Assembly: GCF_029210365.1 (NCBI RefSeq)
Contig: NZ_JARGES010000055.1
Coordinates: 124,001-188,000 of the forward strand
Origin: Mesorhizobium sp. YIM 152430
GTDB taxonomy: Bacteria > Pseudomonadota > Alphaproteobacteria > Rhizobiales > Rhizobiaceae
Direction of reading: 5' to 3'
Length of the DNA: 64,000 nucleotides
In this document: positions 1 through 9,148 of the stretch, piece by piece
Position numbering within the stretch: the stretch's first letter is position 1
How the letters are laid out: each line of letters opens with the position of its first letter
The notes under the pieces: model-generated
Told to the model about the DNA's origin: nothing
Database searches by the model: none
What the model saw: only the letters and a program-made list of their open reading frames with translations
Position numbers and translations under genes: made by a program

Positions 1-1812
1 GAGATGACGCGCGGCATCGATCGGCTTCAGCGAAGCGAATTCCAGCGCCGCATCCGCATCGGCGTCGATATCGACGGACAGGTTTCCAACCAGCGGCTCG
101 CCCCGCCTGATGTCCATTGAAAAGGCCGCATCCTTGCCGATGACCCATTTGCCGCTTTCGAGCTGCGCGCGCGTCGACGTCACGCCGACTTCGATGCGGT
201 CGCCTCGAAAGCGCACATTCCCCACGCTGTCTTGAAGTTGAGGCAGTTCGCCGGCAAGGGTGACGGATGCGCCCGAGATCGCGAAAGAGCCCGAAACCTC
301 GTCGGTGAAGGGAACGCCGTCGCCGAACCGGCCGGGCTGCGTATCCAGCCGGATCGCGCCGGTCTCGATCCGGCCGCCTTCGACATTGGTGGACGCCCAG
401 CGTCTGGCACCCGGCGCCGCAAAGATCGGCCACACCGCCTTGGCATGTTCGACCTGGATGGCACGTGCATCGAGCGCGAGTGCAACGCCCGGACTTTTGC
501 CGGGCACGAAGCCGATCCGCGCGTGCCCCGCGATTTGCCCCTCGCCGCTACGCAGATCGATATCTTTCAGATCCAGCACGCGACGAAAGGGATCGAACGT
601 GCCGGCGATGCGCGTCTCGACGGCGATTTCCTCGTCGCCTTGAGGAAGTGTCAGCCGCGAGCCCTCCGAAACCAGTTCGAAGCGATAGCGCGCGGCATTC
701 CCATCGCTTCGCGGCTCCGGTCCCACCGCGCCGTTGAACGACCAGGCGGTGTCCTGCGAGGCCAAGCGTAGACTGTCGATTTCGATCTTGTCGGCCCCGG
801 TGACGGAATAGGCATTGAGCGTGCCGGACATGGTGACCGTGTCACGACCGATATCGATGGCGGCATTGTCGAAGCTGGCATCGATATCGAGCCTGTCGGC
901 GGCCGATGAAAGGCTCTGCGCGCCCGACAGGCTGACCGTCAGGCCGCCGATGCGATGCGCCAGACCGATGCGTTCGGTTCCTTCGACGACCGGCGCGAAG
1001 CTCAGATCGAGGTCGAGCATGGCGATCCGGGTTCGCGCGTCGTCACGCTGCGCCCTGCCTTCGAAGACGATCGTGCGGTCGGCGATCTCCGCCGTACCCG
1101 ACATTTCGAGCGCGTCTTCGGCCGTGTTTTCGAGTTGCGCGCCCACGATGCGCACCGATGTGCCGCGAACGCTGTCGAGCACGATGGTGACGTTGCGCAG
1201 TTTCAAGTCGCGCGCAGCGTTGCTTTCGACGAGATCGAAAACGCGATGAATGGCGGCGAAGATCGCCGGCGTGACGAGATCGGGATCGAGAAGGCCGTCG
1301 GGATTCCGCAGGCCCGCCAATGGTCCCGGCCCGCCCCGGTCGGGCAACTGGTCGACGACGAGGCGCGCATCGCTCAGCCGGGCATTGGCAAGCTGAAGGC
1401 GCCCTTCGAGCAGAGGCAGAAAACGGATGCCGAAGCGAAGAAGCCCGACATCGACGAAACTGTCGCCGGTCTCCGCGCCGGACAGGCCCGCACCCGCGAT
1501 CTCGAGCGCAAGAAACCGGTCCGCGTCGATCCGCAACCGGACCGAACCGATCGTCGCGACGACATCGCCGCCGGCAAGGTCGGTGAGCACGGTCTGCGCT
1601 TCCTGACGCAGACGGTCGCCGCCGAACCCGGCCATCACCCCGCCGGCAACGAGAGTGACGAGAAGCAGGAGAACGCCCACTGCAAGCGTCGCGCCTCTCA
1701 GGAAACGCGAGAGCGGCGAACGACGGCGCACGGCGGACCGGCGCGGCTTTGCGCCGCGCAACAGGGCACGAGCATTCGCAGGCGTCTGTGGCCGATCGGG
1801 ATGGTCGGTCAA
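1..1812 (-). CDS. AsmA-like / DUF3971 envelope protein, C-terminal part outside window
   Basis: About 604 residues are visible, running off the left edge with no stop. The first in-frame stop upstream leaves only TTG starts; TTG at 1812 has GGAA six bases before it, TTG at 1827 is the alternative. A basic N-terminus is followed by one membrane segment (about residues 40-62), then a long stretch of beta-rich repeats of alternating hydrophobic and Asp/Gly residues, typical of the DUF3971/AsmA-like proteins found beside bcp in rhizobia. Such proteins are large inner-membrane-anchored periplasmic proteins linked to lipid transport or outer-membrane homeostasis; that role is inferred from the family. 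It is divergent from bcp. Confidence 0.75.
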   Translation of the reverse strand, partial: MTDHPDRPQTPANARALLRGAKPRRSAVRRRSPLSRFLRGATLAVGVLLLLVTLVAGGVMAGFGGDRLRQEAQTVLTDLAGGDVVATIGSVRLRIDADRFLALEIAGAGLSGAETGDSFVDVGLLRFGIRFLPLLEGRLQLANARLSDARLVVDQLPDRGGPGPLAGLRNPDGLLDPDLVTPAIFAAIHRVFDLVESNAARDLKLRNVTIVLDSVRGTSVRIVGAQLENTAEDALEMSGTAEIADRTIVFEGRAQRDDARTRIAMLDLDLSFAPVVEGTERIGLAHRIGGLTVSLSGAQSLSSAADRLDIDASFDNAAIDIGRDTVTMSGTLNAYSVTGADKIEIDSLRLASQDTAWSFNGAVGPEPRSDGNAARYRFELVSEGSRLTLPQGDEEIAVETRIAGTFDPFRRVLDLKDIDLRSGEGQIAGHARIGFVPGKSPGVALALDARAIQVEHAKAVWPIFAAPGARRWASTNVEGGRIETGAIRLDTQPGRFGDGVPFTDEVSGSFAISGASVTLAGELPQLQDSVGNVRFRGDRIEVGVTSTRAQLESGKWVIGKDAAFSMDIRRGEPLVGNLSVDIDADADAALEFASLKPIDAARHL

Positions 1813-1910
1813 GCGGCGTTCCGTCAATCGTGCGGCATCATGGACGAATCGTGTCCATCGACTATATCCACCGCTTCCCGGTCCCGTAACAGCAAAATGG
1901 AGGTCAAATC

Positions 1911-2378
1911 ATGTCCGAACCCGTCGCAGGCGATCTGGCACCGGATTTCACCCTGCCCGGCGATGGAGCGACGACGATTTCGCTGTCCTCGATGCGAGGC
2001 AGCCCGGTTGTCCTCTTTCTTTATCCAAAGGACGACACCAGCGGCTGCACGGCGGAGGCGATCGACTTCACCCGCCTGAAGGACGCATTCGCCGCCATCG
2101 GCGTCTCGCTGATCGGCATGTCCCCCGACAGCCCGAAGAAACATGACAAATTCAAATCCAGGCACGAACTCACCGTGCCGCTCGCTTCCGACGAGGAGAA
2201 GACCGCGCTGCAAGCCTATGGCGCGTGGGTGGAAAAGAGCATGTACGGCCGAAAATACATGGGCGTCGACCGCTCGACCTTCCTGATCGACAAGGACGGG
2301 CGGATCGCGCGCGTCTGGCGCAAGGTGAAGGTTCCTGGCCATGCGCAGGAGGTTCTGGAGGCTGCGAAGACCCTTTGA
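1911..2378 (+). CDS. bcp: Thioredoxin-dependent peroxiredoxin (Bcp/PrxQ type), single cysteine
   Basis: 155 residues, the normal Bcp length. GGAGG sits eight bases before the ATG. The protein reduces hydrogen peroxide and organic peroxides in the cytosol through a peroxidatic cysteine. The AhpC/TSA fold is complete: the motif DDTSGCTAEAIDF places the peroxidatic Cys at 46. The resolving cysteine that classical Bcp carries five residues later is Ile51, and there is no other cysteine in the protein, so it should act as a 1-Cys enzyme that needs an external thiol for recycling. The C-terminal KVKVPGHAQEVL block is also typical. Confidence 0.93.
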   Translation: MSEPVAGDLAPDFTLPGDGATTISLSSMRGSPVVLFLYPKDDTSGCTAEAIDFTRLKDAFAAIGVSLIGMSPDSPKKHDKFKSRHELTVPLASDEEKTALQAYGAWVEKSMYGRKYMGVDRSTFLIDKDGRIARVWRKVKVPGHAQEVLEAAKTL

Positions 2379-2443
2379 TTGAGGAACATTTTCACGCTCG
2401 CTGAATTAAGGCCACGACACCCCCGCGACGAATGGAGAAGGCA

Positions 2444-2518
2444 ATGTTCAAGGGTTTGCTTCTGTGGCTGATCGGTATTCCGATCCCGATCATCATCCTC
2501 CTGCTTTTGATCTTCTGA
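2444..2518 (+). CDS. 24-residue single-span membrane peptide
   Basis: A short ORF with a strong ribosome site (GGAGAAGG just before the ATG) encodes MFKGLLLW followed by an almost unbroken run of Ile/Leu with two prolines (IGIPIPIII), ending in TGA. Residues 5-24 form one hydrophobic segment with Lys3 as a cytoplasmic positive charge. I recall similar Pro-Ile-Pro-Ile peptides annotated as tiny hypothetical proteins in many Proteobacteria, but no function is known to me. It follows bcp by 65 bases and is followed 31 bases later by a terminator, so it may be the last cistron of the bcp transcript. Confidence 0.6.
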   Translation: MFKGLLLWLIGIPIPIIILLLLIF

Positions 2519-2549
2519 TCGATCGGCTGCGATTGATCCGCACTGTTTT

Positions 2550-2581
2550 CGGCTCCGCTTCGGCGGGGCCGTTTTCGTTTT
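2550..2581 (+). terminator. Rho-independent terminator after bcp and the small peptide gene
   Basis: Nine-base stem (one G-T pair) closed by a TTCG tetraloop, stem 2550-2571, followed by TTTTCGTTTT. Confidence 0.75.
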
Positions 2582-2660
2582 GCCTCGGCCGTGAACCAGC
2601 CATTAACCCTAATGAGGCGTAATACTCCGACATCAGCCCAGCATTCTCGGAGACCGGACA

Positions 2661-3980
2661 GTGCCGAAACCTTCTGGCAATCGCCGCGAGCCGCACACCG
2701 TCATCATCGCCCGCGGCGACCGCATCCGCCACTTTCAGGTCCGGCCCTGGATCGTCGGCCTCGTCGGCTCGACTCTCGGCATTCTTGCGATCGGTTATCT
2801 GCTGGCGACGTCCTATCTGGTCCTTCGCGACGATCTGGTCGGCGCAACCGCCGCGCGCCAGGCACGGATGCAGCAGGCTTATGAGGACCGCATCTCGATC
2901 CTGCGCACCCAGGTCGACCGCATCACCAGCCGGCAGCTTCTCGATCAGCAGCTTGTCCAGGGCAAGGTCGCCGAGCTTCTCGCCCGCCAGAGCCAGATCA
3001 CCCAGCGGCACGGCCAGATCAGCCCCATCATCGAACGCGCCATGGGCACGGCGGAGGCTCTGCCCGAGACGGCGCCCGTTCCGCAGGCACGTCCGGTCCT
3101 GCGCGCAGCCATCGGTTCCGGCAAGGCCGCCTCGATCTTCGCCAAGCTGACCGGCGAGACGACAACCGGCGAGGCCCCCGAAAGGCTCGGCAACGCCTTC
3201 TGGTCTCAAAGCGACGTGCCGGAAAAACCGGTGCCCGCCATCGCCCCCATCTTGATCGAGGAGGACACGGAAAGCGAGAAAAAGACCGACCTGTTCGATT
3301 CGCTCGGCGCATCGCTTGCCGCCATCGAGACGGAACAGTTGATGAGCATCGAGACGCTCACCTCGCAAACCTTCGAGACCGCTGACTTGATCCGCGAGGC
3401 GTTGACCGGGGCCGGGCTTGCCGTCGATGCCGCTTTCGGCTCCGATGAGGCGGGGGTCGGCGGCCCGCTCGTGGAAACCGACGAGGACAGCGCGTTCGAA
3501 GACCGCGTGCGCGAACTGGAAGAAGCGCTTGGCAATCTGGAGGCGCTGAAGGCTTCCGCTCGAGACTATCCGATCTTCAATCCTGCCCCCGGTCAGGCCG
3601 TGTCCAGCCCGTTCGGCGTCCGCCGCGATCCGTTCCTGCGCCGGCCGGCGATGCACGCCGGGATCGATTTTCGCGCCAGATCCGGCACCCCGGTCCTTGC
3701 GACCGGCGCCGGAAAGGTCGTCCGGGCCGGCTGGGCGGGCGGTTACGGCCGGCTGATCGAGATCGATCACGGCAATGGCTGGTCGACGCGCTATGCGCAT
3801 CTGAGCCGCATAGACGTCAAGATCGGCGAAAAACTTGCCACTGGCGATGCAATTGGCGCCGTCGGCAGCACCGGCCGCTCGACCGGCCCGCACCTCCACT
3901 ACGAAATCCGCCGCCATGGCAAGGCGACCGACCCGCTTCGCTTCCTGAAAGCCGGCAACCAGATCGCCGACCTGCTCTGA
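2661..3980 (+). CDS. M23 family (LytM) peptidoglycan peptidase with coiled coil
   Basis: 439 residues from a GTG start preceded by GGAG at eight bases. One membrane segment (about 30-52) anchors the protein; a charged helical region (about 60-115) is likely coiled coil; a linker rich in Pro/Glu leads to a C-terminal LytM domain (about 318-430). The zinc and catalytic residues are present: His332-x3-Asp336 (HAGID), His380, and His411-x-His413 (HLH). It should therefore be able to cleave peptide cross-links in the periplasm, unlike degenerate family members. It lies convergent to prfB with a bidirectional terminator between. Related rhizobial M23 proteins act in polar growth or division; which one this is cannot be told here. 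Confidence 0.9.
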   Translation: MPKPSGNRREPHTVIIARGDRIRHFQVRPWIVGLVGSTLGILAIGYLLATSYLVLRDDLVGATAARQARMQQAYEDRISILRTQVDRITSRQLLDQQLVQGKVAELLARQSQITQRHGQISPIIERAMGTAEALPETAPVPQARPVLRAAIGSGKAASIFAKLTGETTTGEAPERLGNAFWSQSDVPEKPVPAIAPILIEEDTESEKKTDLFDSLGASLAAIETEQLMSIETLTSQTFETADLIREALTGAGLAVDAAFGSDEAGVGGPLVETDEDSAFEDRVRELEEALGNLEALKASARDYPIFNPAPGQAVSSPFGVRRDPFLRRPAMHAGIDFRARSGTPVLATGAGKVVRAGWAGGYGRLIEIDHGNGWSTRYAHLSRIDVKIGEKLATGDAIGAVGSTGRSTGPHLHYEIRRHGKATDPLRFLKAGNQIADLL

Positions 3981-3994
3981 GAACCGAAGAACTG

Positions 3995-4021
3995 AAAAGG
4001 CCGGGAATTTCCTGGCCTTTT
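3995..4021. terminator. Bidirectional terminator between M23 gene and prfB
   Basis: AAAAGGCC and GGCCTTTT arms enclose a second short GGAA/TTCC stem; the A-run and T-run flank both sides, so it can serve both convergent genes. Confidence 0.8.
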
Positions 4022-4074
4022 CGGCAACTGGATGCCGTCGTTGCAGGTCGCCCCAGGCCGAATATCGACGCAGC

Positions 4075-5206
4075 CTAGTCGATGTCTGCGATCGCTTCGC
4101 CCGCCGAACCGTCGATCTTGTGCGCGAGTGCAGCTTCCATGAAGTCGTCCAGTCCGCCGTCAAGCACGTCCTGCGGCGACGTGCTTTCGACGCCGGTCCG
4201 CAGGTCCTTGACGAGTTGGTAGGGCTGCAGGACGTAGGAGCGGATCTGGTGACCCCAGCCGATCTCCGTCTTCGACGCTTCGGTGGCGCTTGCCGCCTCC
4301 TCACGCTTTTTGAGCTCGGCCTCGTAGAGGCGCGCGCGCAGCATGTCCCAGGCTTTGGCGCGGTTCTTGTGCTGCGAGCGCTCCTGCTGGCACGCAACCA
4401 CGATGCCCGTCGCGATATGGGTGATGCGCACGGCCGAATCCGTCGTGTTGACGTGCTGGCCGCCCGCGCCCGAAGCGCGATAGGTGTCGATGCGAACGTC
4501 CGATTCCGACACGTCGATCTCGATGGACTCGTCAATCACCGGATAGACCCAGACGCTGGCGAAGGAGGTGTGCCGACGGGCGTTGGAATCGTAAGGCGAA
4601 ATGCGCACCAGGCGATGCACGCCCGATTCCGTCTTCAGCCAGCCATAGGCTTTCTCGCCCTTGATCAGGATCGTCGCGGACTTGATGCCGGCTTCCTCGC
4701 CGTCGTGAAGTTCGAGGATTTCGACCTTCATGCCGCGGCGCTCGGCCCAGCGCGTATACATGCGCAGAAGCATCGACGCCCAGTCCTGGCTCTCGGTCCC
4801 GCCGGCACCCGAATGAACTTCGAGATAGGTGTCGTTGCCATCGGCCTCGCCCGAAAGCAGGGTGTCGACCTGCCGGGCGGCGACCTCGCCGCGCATCGAG
4901 CGGATCGCGGCCTCGGCGTCCTGGATGATGGCCTGGTCGCCCTCCTCCTCGCCAAGCTCGATCAGCCCGACATTGTCGTCGAGAGACTGTGTCAGGCCCT
5001 TGATCGCGGTGATGGCGTCGTCAAGCGCCTGGCGCTCGCGCATCATTTTCTGCGCCTCCTGCGGATCATTCCACAGGTCGGGGTCTTCGGCACGGTTGTT
5101 CAGGTAATCAAGTCGCTTTACGGCCTGATCCCAGTCAAAGATGCCTCCTCAGCAGGGTTATGCCCTGCTTGATTTCGTCGATGAGATTTTCGGTCTCGGC
5201 GCGCAT
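4075..5206 (-). CDS. prfB: Peptide chain release factor 2, made by programmed +1 frameshift
   Basis: RF2 recognises UAA and UGA and triggers peptide release. The true start is ATG at 5206 ([11 protein letters not shown]). After 23 codons the frame meets UGA at 5137-5135; a +1 slip on CTT-T continues at 5136 into the long frame, giving 376 residues. Seen in the product: the peptidyl-hydrolysis motif GGQ at 248-250 (SGAGGQHVN) and the codon-recognition tripeptide at 203-205, which reads Ser-Pro-Tyr where E. coli has Ser-Pro-Phe. A conventional call starting at ATG 5046 would lose about 53 N-terminal residues. It is the last gene of an amiC-mrcA-prfB minus-strand series. Confidence 0.95.
5134..5149 (-). 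promoter_or_regulatory. RF2 +1 programmed frameshift site
   Basis: Read on the minus strand: AGGAGG CAT CTT TGA C. The internal Shine-Dalgarno-like AGGAGG, three-base spacer, slippery CTT and in-frame UGA followed by C match the canonical prfB autoregulatory site. Confidence 0.95.
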
Positions 5207-5309
5207 GGTGGCTCGCCTTTCATTCACTTGGAGGTTGGAAATCGGCGCGGAACATAGGGGCGGCCCACCGCGCTGTAAAGGCGGCGGACTGACCTCCTTC
5301 AATGTCCCG

Positions 5310-7760
5310 TCAGTAGAGACCGCCGCCCGATCCCGAGATCAGCGCCTCGCTGGCCTGCGGCGAGATTTCGCGCGCACGTTCGGCGGTCGCGCCATCCATG
5401 CCGATGACCCAGTAGCTGTCGGCGGGTCCGGTACCGGGCTTGAAGGCTTCCATGATGACGCCGCCCTCGCCCTGACTGGCGCGCATCCCGGTCTGGCGGT
5501 TGATGGCGATCTGCTGCATCCCTTCGGGCACGCGGAAGGCGACCGGCGTCTTGTCCTTCAGCACCTCGGCCATGAATTCCTTGTAGATCGGCGCCGCAAG
5601 CCCGCCGCCCGTCGCGCCATTGCCCAGCGTGCGCGGCTGGTCGTAGCCGACATAAAGGCCGACGACGAGGTCGGGCGTGTAGCCCACGAACCAGGCATCG
5701 CGCGAATCGTTGGTCGTGCCGGTCTTGCCCGCGATCGGATGGCCGAGTTCGGCAAGCGTGGTGGCCGTGCCGCGCTGGACGACGCCTTCCATCATCGAGG
5801 TGATCTGGTAGGCGGTCATCGGATCGAGAACCTGGTCGCGCTCGTCGATGAGTTCAGGTTCGGCCTGACCTTCCCACGTCGCCGCGTTGCAGCCGTGGCA
5901 GACGCGCTGGTCGTGCTTGAAGACGGTCTTGCCATAGCGGTCCTGGATACGGTCGACGAGCGAAGGCTGGATATAGCGTCCGCCATTCGCCATCACCGCA
6001 TAGGCCGAAACCATACGCATGACAGTCGTCTCGCCCGAGCCCAGCGACATGGCGAGCACCGGCAGCATCTTGTCATAGACGCCGAAGCGCTCGGCATATT
6101 CGGCGACGATATCCATGCCCATGTCATTGGCGAGCCGCACGGTCATCAGGTTGCGCGAACGCTCGATGCCCATGCGCAGCGTCGACGGGCCGGCAAAATT
6201 GCCGCCATAGTTCTTCGGCTCCCACACGTCGTTGCCGATGCGGATCGTGATCGGCGCGTCGTCGACGACGGATGCGGGCGTGTAGCCATTGTCGAGGGCG
6301 GCCGCATAAAGAATCGGCTTGAAGGACGATCCGGGCTGACGCATCGCCTGCGTCGCACGGTTGAACTCGGACTGCGCGTAGGAGAATCCGCCGACCATTG
6401 CCAGCACGCGGCCGGTATGCGGGTCCATGGCGACCATCCCGCCGGCAACCTCGGGGACCTGGCGCAGAAGATAGCCGCCATCCGCCTTCGCTTCGACATA
6501 GACGACATCGCCGGCCTGGAGCACCTCGTCAATCGAGTTGGCGCGAACGCGCTGGCCGTCGACGGTGTGTCGCAGCGCCCATTCCATGTCGGCAACGGCG
6601 AGCGTCGCGGTCTCGCGATCCTCGACGAGTTCGCCCGAAGCCTGCCGCCGGGGCTGGAGACCAACGGTAACACCGCCCTCGCCCGTCTCCAGAACCACGG
6701 CGGGACGCCACTCCGGAACATCAGCTATTGCCGGAACCTCGCCGACCGCCACACCCCAGTCGTCGCCGAGTTCGATCTCCGCGACAGGTCCGCGAAAACC
6801 GCGCAGCGTGTCGTAGCGGATGAGCCCGTTCTGAAGCGCTTCACGCGCCTGGAGTTGCATTTCGGGGTCGAGCGTCGTGCGCACCGACAGGCCGCCTTCG
6901 TAAAGTGCGTTCTCGCCGTAGCGCGCGATCATCTCGCGCCGCACTTCCTCGGTGAAATACTCGCCGGCCTCCATATAGGTGCCCCCCCGGCGGGGGCTGA
7001 CGCCCAGAGGCTCTTCCTTGGCCTTGGCAGCCTCTTCGGCTTCAACGAAACCGTTCGCGACCATCTGGTCGATGACCCAGTTGCGGCGCTCGATCGCGCG
7101 TTCGGTATGGCGGTAGGGATGATAGTTCGTCGGACCGCGCGGCAGCGCGGCCAGATATGCCATTTCCGAGATCGTCAGTTCGTTGACCGATTTGTCGAAA
7201 TAGGTGAGCGCCGCACCGGCAATTCCGTACGACCCCAGACCGAAGAAGATCTCGTTCAGGTAGAGTTCGAGAATGCGATCCTTCGAATAGGCCTGCTCGA
7301 TGCGAAACGACAGGATCATCTCGCGAATCTTGCGGTCATAGGTCTGGCTGGAATCGAGCAGGAAGTTCTTGGCGACCTGTTGCGTGATCGTCGACGCGCC
7401 GACCGGGCGCCGGCCCGTGCCGATGTTCTGGACGTTCGTCGCCACCGCGCGGAACAGGCTCAGAATGTCGATGCCGGGATGCTGGTAGAAATTCTTGTCC
7501 TCGGCCGAAAGAAAAGCCGCCTTCACGCGGTCGGGAATGGCCTGGACCGGGAGATAGAGCCGGCGTTCGCGCGCGAACTCGGCCATCAGCGCGCCGTCGG
7601 AAGCGTGGACGCGGGTCGTCACCGGGGGCTCGTAGCGCGCCAGCACCTCGTAATCCGGCAGATCCTTGGAGATCGTGCCGATGTAGAACGCCACGCCGGC
7701 GGCAACCACCAGCGCGAGCATCACACCGATGCCGAAGAAATACCCGATGAGACGAATCAT
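5310..7760 (-). CDS. mrcA: Penicillin-binding protein 1A (bifunctional transglycosylase/transpeptidase)
   Basis: 816 residues from ATG 7760, chosen because GGAG lies six bases upstream and the protein then begins with its membrane anchor (MIRLIGYFFGIG, about 3-28). An upstream GTG/ATG would add only basic shadow residues. The GT51 glycosyltransferase domain carries catalytic Glu87 in SAEDKNFYQHPG. The transpeptidase domain has the active-site SSFK motif (Ser478, Lys481), the SRN motif (ERSRNLMT) and KTGT followed by TNDSRDAWFVGY. An OB-like insertion lies between the two. It polymerises and cross-links peptidoglycan at the inner membrane. It is followed by prfB and preceded by amiC on the same strand. 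Confidence 0.95.
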   Translation of the reverse strand: MIRLIGYFFGIGVMLALVVAAGVAFYIGTISKDLPDYEVLARYEPPVTTRVHASDGALMAEFARERRLYLPVQAIPDRVKAAFLSAEDKNFYQHPGIDILSLFRAVATNVQNIGTGRRPVGASTITQQVAKNFLLDSSQTYDRKIREMILSFRIEQAYSKDRILELYLNEIFFGLGSYGIAGAALTYFDKSVNELTISEMAYLAALPRGPTNYHPYRHTERAIERRNWVIDQMVANGFVEAEEAAKAKEEPLGVSPRRGGTYMEAGEYFTEEVRREMIARYGENALYEGGLSVRTTLDPEMQLQAREALQNGLIRYDTLRGFRGPVAEIELGDDWGVAVGEVPAIADVPEWRPAVVLETGEGGVTVGLQPRRQASGELVEDRETATLAVADMEWALRHTVDGQRVRANSIDEVLQAGDVVYVEAKADGGYLLRQVPEVAGGMVAMDPHTGRVLAMVGGFSYAQSEFNRATQAMRQPGSSFKPILYAAALDNGYTPASVVDDAPITIRIGNDVWEPKNYGGNFAGPSTLRMGIERSRNLMTVRLANDMGMDIVAEYAERFGVYDKMLPVLAMSLGSGETTVMRMVSAYAVMANGGRYIQPSLVDRIQDRYGKTVFKHDQRVCHGCNAATWEGQAEPELIDERDQVLDPMTAYQITSMMEGVVQRGTATTLAELGHPIAGKTGTTNDSRDAWFVGYTPDLVVGLYVGYDQPRTLGNGATGGGLAAPIYKEFMAEVLKDKTPVAFRVPEGMQQIAINRQTGMRASQGEGGVIMEAFKPGTGPADSYWVIGMDGATAERAREISPQASEALISGSGGGLY

Positions 7761-7939
7761 GCCCGCTCCAGTCTGTCGTTCGATTCGGCGGCGCAGCAGG
7801 ATCGGTCCTCGCCTGCGTCCACCGTTTCGCATCGTACCTGTCGTGCGCTTGTGGGCAAATTGCGGCGCTTTGCAAGTGCTCGTTGCTTTCGAGGATTAAT
7901 CGACCGCGTGTTGCCGTCAAGCCACGATCGCGCGAGTGT

Positions 7940-9148
7940 TCAATCCACGGCGCCCAGCTTGGCGTCCGCGAACTGGCCGATCGCCGCGACGATGCCGGCC
8001 GACGCCTGCGCCCGCCATTCGACATCGCGCAATTGCTCCTCGTCGCGCGCGTTCGACAGATAGCCCAGTTCGACGAGCACCGACGGCACGTCCGGCGCCT
8101 TGAGAACCTGAAAACCCGCGAAGCGATGCGGGTTCTTGATCATCCCGATCTCGTCGGACAACTGCCCGACGAGCGCCTTGGCGAAGCGAAGCGAGAAACC
8201 GTCCGTCTCGCGGCGGACGAGATCGGTCAGGATGTCGGAGACCTCGTCGCCCGCATCCTGGACGGCAAAGCCGGCGATCTGGTCGGCAAGGTTTTCGCGC
8301 ACGGCCTTGGCGGCGGATGCGGCGTCGGACGGCGAATCGGAAACCGTGTAGACGGTCGCGCCGCGAACGTCGCGATGGCGGATCGCATCGGCATGGATGG
8401 AGATGAAGAGGTCCGCCTCGTGCCGGCGGGCGATCTTCACGCGCTCGTCGAGGCGCAGGAACTTGTCGCGGTCGCGCGTGAGGTGAACGTCGTAGCGTCC
8501 GGTATCCTCAAGCGCCTTCTTCAGTTCCAGCCCGAAGGCAAGCGTGATCGTCTTCTCATAGACGCCGCTGACGCCCTTGGCACCACTGTCCGCGCCGCCA
8601 TGGCCTGGATCGACGACGACGGTGAAGCGCCGTTCGGCAGGCTGTTCGGCGGCATCCGTACCTGCGGTCGTCGCGATCTGTTCGGCCAGCGCCGCCTCGA
8701 ATTGGCGATCCGAACCGGCGACGATGTCGATGACGACCCGATGGCCGGGCTCATTCTCGTTCTTCACGATCTCGACGTTCTCGACGACGAAGGCGTCCTC
8801 ACACGTCAAAACCAGCCGTGATCTCGAATCGCCGGCAGCGCCGAACGCGATGTCGGTCACGAGGCCGCGCGGCTTCACGGGTTCGTCTTCGTGCCGGTAT
8901 TCGACATCACCCAGTTCGAGTACGAGACGATGCGGCGCGCGCACGAGGAACCAGCGCAGGTCGGGGCTTTGCGAAACGTCGATGACGATGCGGGCGCGCG
9001 ACGCGTCGCCGACCACGCGCAGACCCTCGACGCGCAAAGACTCGGCCTGCGCGACAAGGCTGAAGAACGAGACGAACAGCACGGCTAATGCGGCCGGCAT
9101 GAATCCGCGAACCCGATCATGGCTGGCTGTGAAGAGCATTTTCGGCAT
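7940..9148 (-). CDS. amiC: N-acetylmuramoyl-L-alanine amidase with AMIN domain
   Basis: 402 residues. A signal peptide (hydrophobic about 16-34, ending AQA) exports it to the periplasm. An N-terminal AMIN domain (about 38-135) is the peptidoglycan-targeting module, followed by an Amidase_3 domain (about 175-395). Zinc ligands are visible in DPGHGG (His), GVYEKT (Glu) and SIHAD (His), and the catalytic Glu in VELGYLSN. It removes peptide stems from septal peptidoglycan during cell separation; such enzymes usually need an EnvC/LytM activator. The adjacent M23 gene, 4 kb away, could supply one, but that is inference. Confidence 0.93.
   Translation of the reverse strand: MPKMLFTASHDRVRGFMPAALAVLFVSFFSLVAQAESLRVEGLRVVGDASRARIVIDVSQSPDLRWFLVRAPHRLVLELGDVEYRHEDEPVKPRGLVTDIAFGAAGDSRSRLVLTCEDAFVVENVEIVKNENEPGHRVVIDIVAGSDRQFEAALAEQIATTAGTDAAEQPAERRFTVVVDPGHGGADSGAKGVSGVYEKTITLAFGLELKKALEDTGRYDVHLTRDRDKFLRLDERVKIARRHEADLFISIHADAIRHRDVRGATVYTVSDSPSDAASAAKAVRENLADQIAGFAVQDAGDEVSDILTDLVRRETDGFSLRFAKALVGQLSDEIGMIKNPHRFAGFQVLKAPDVPSVLVELGYLSNARDEEQLRDVEWRAQASAGIVAAIGQFADAKLGAVD

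Noticed and set aside
2493-4535. 680-residue minus-strand ORF over the M23 gene
   Set aside because: Shadow across the M23 peptidase and the 3' part of prfB; no ribosome site.
5160-8063. 967-residue plus-strand ORF opposite mrcA
   Set aside because: Shadow of PBP1A and prfB in GC-rich sequence; no recognisable motifs.
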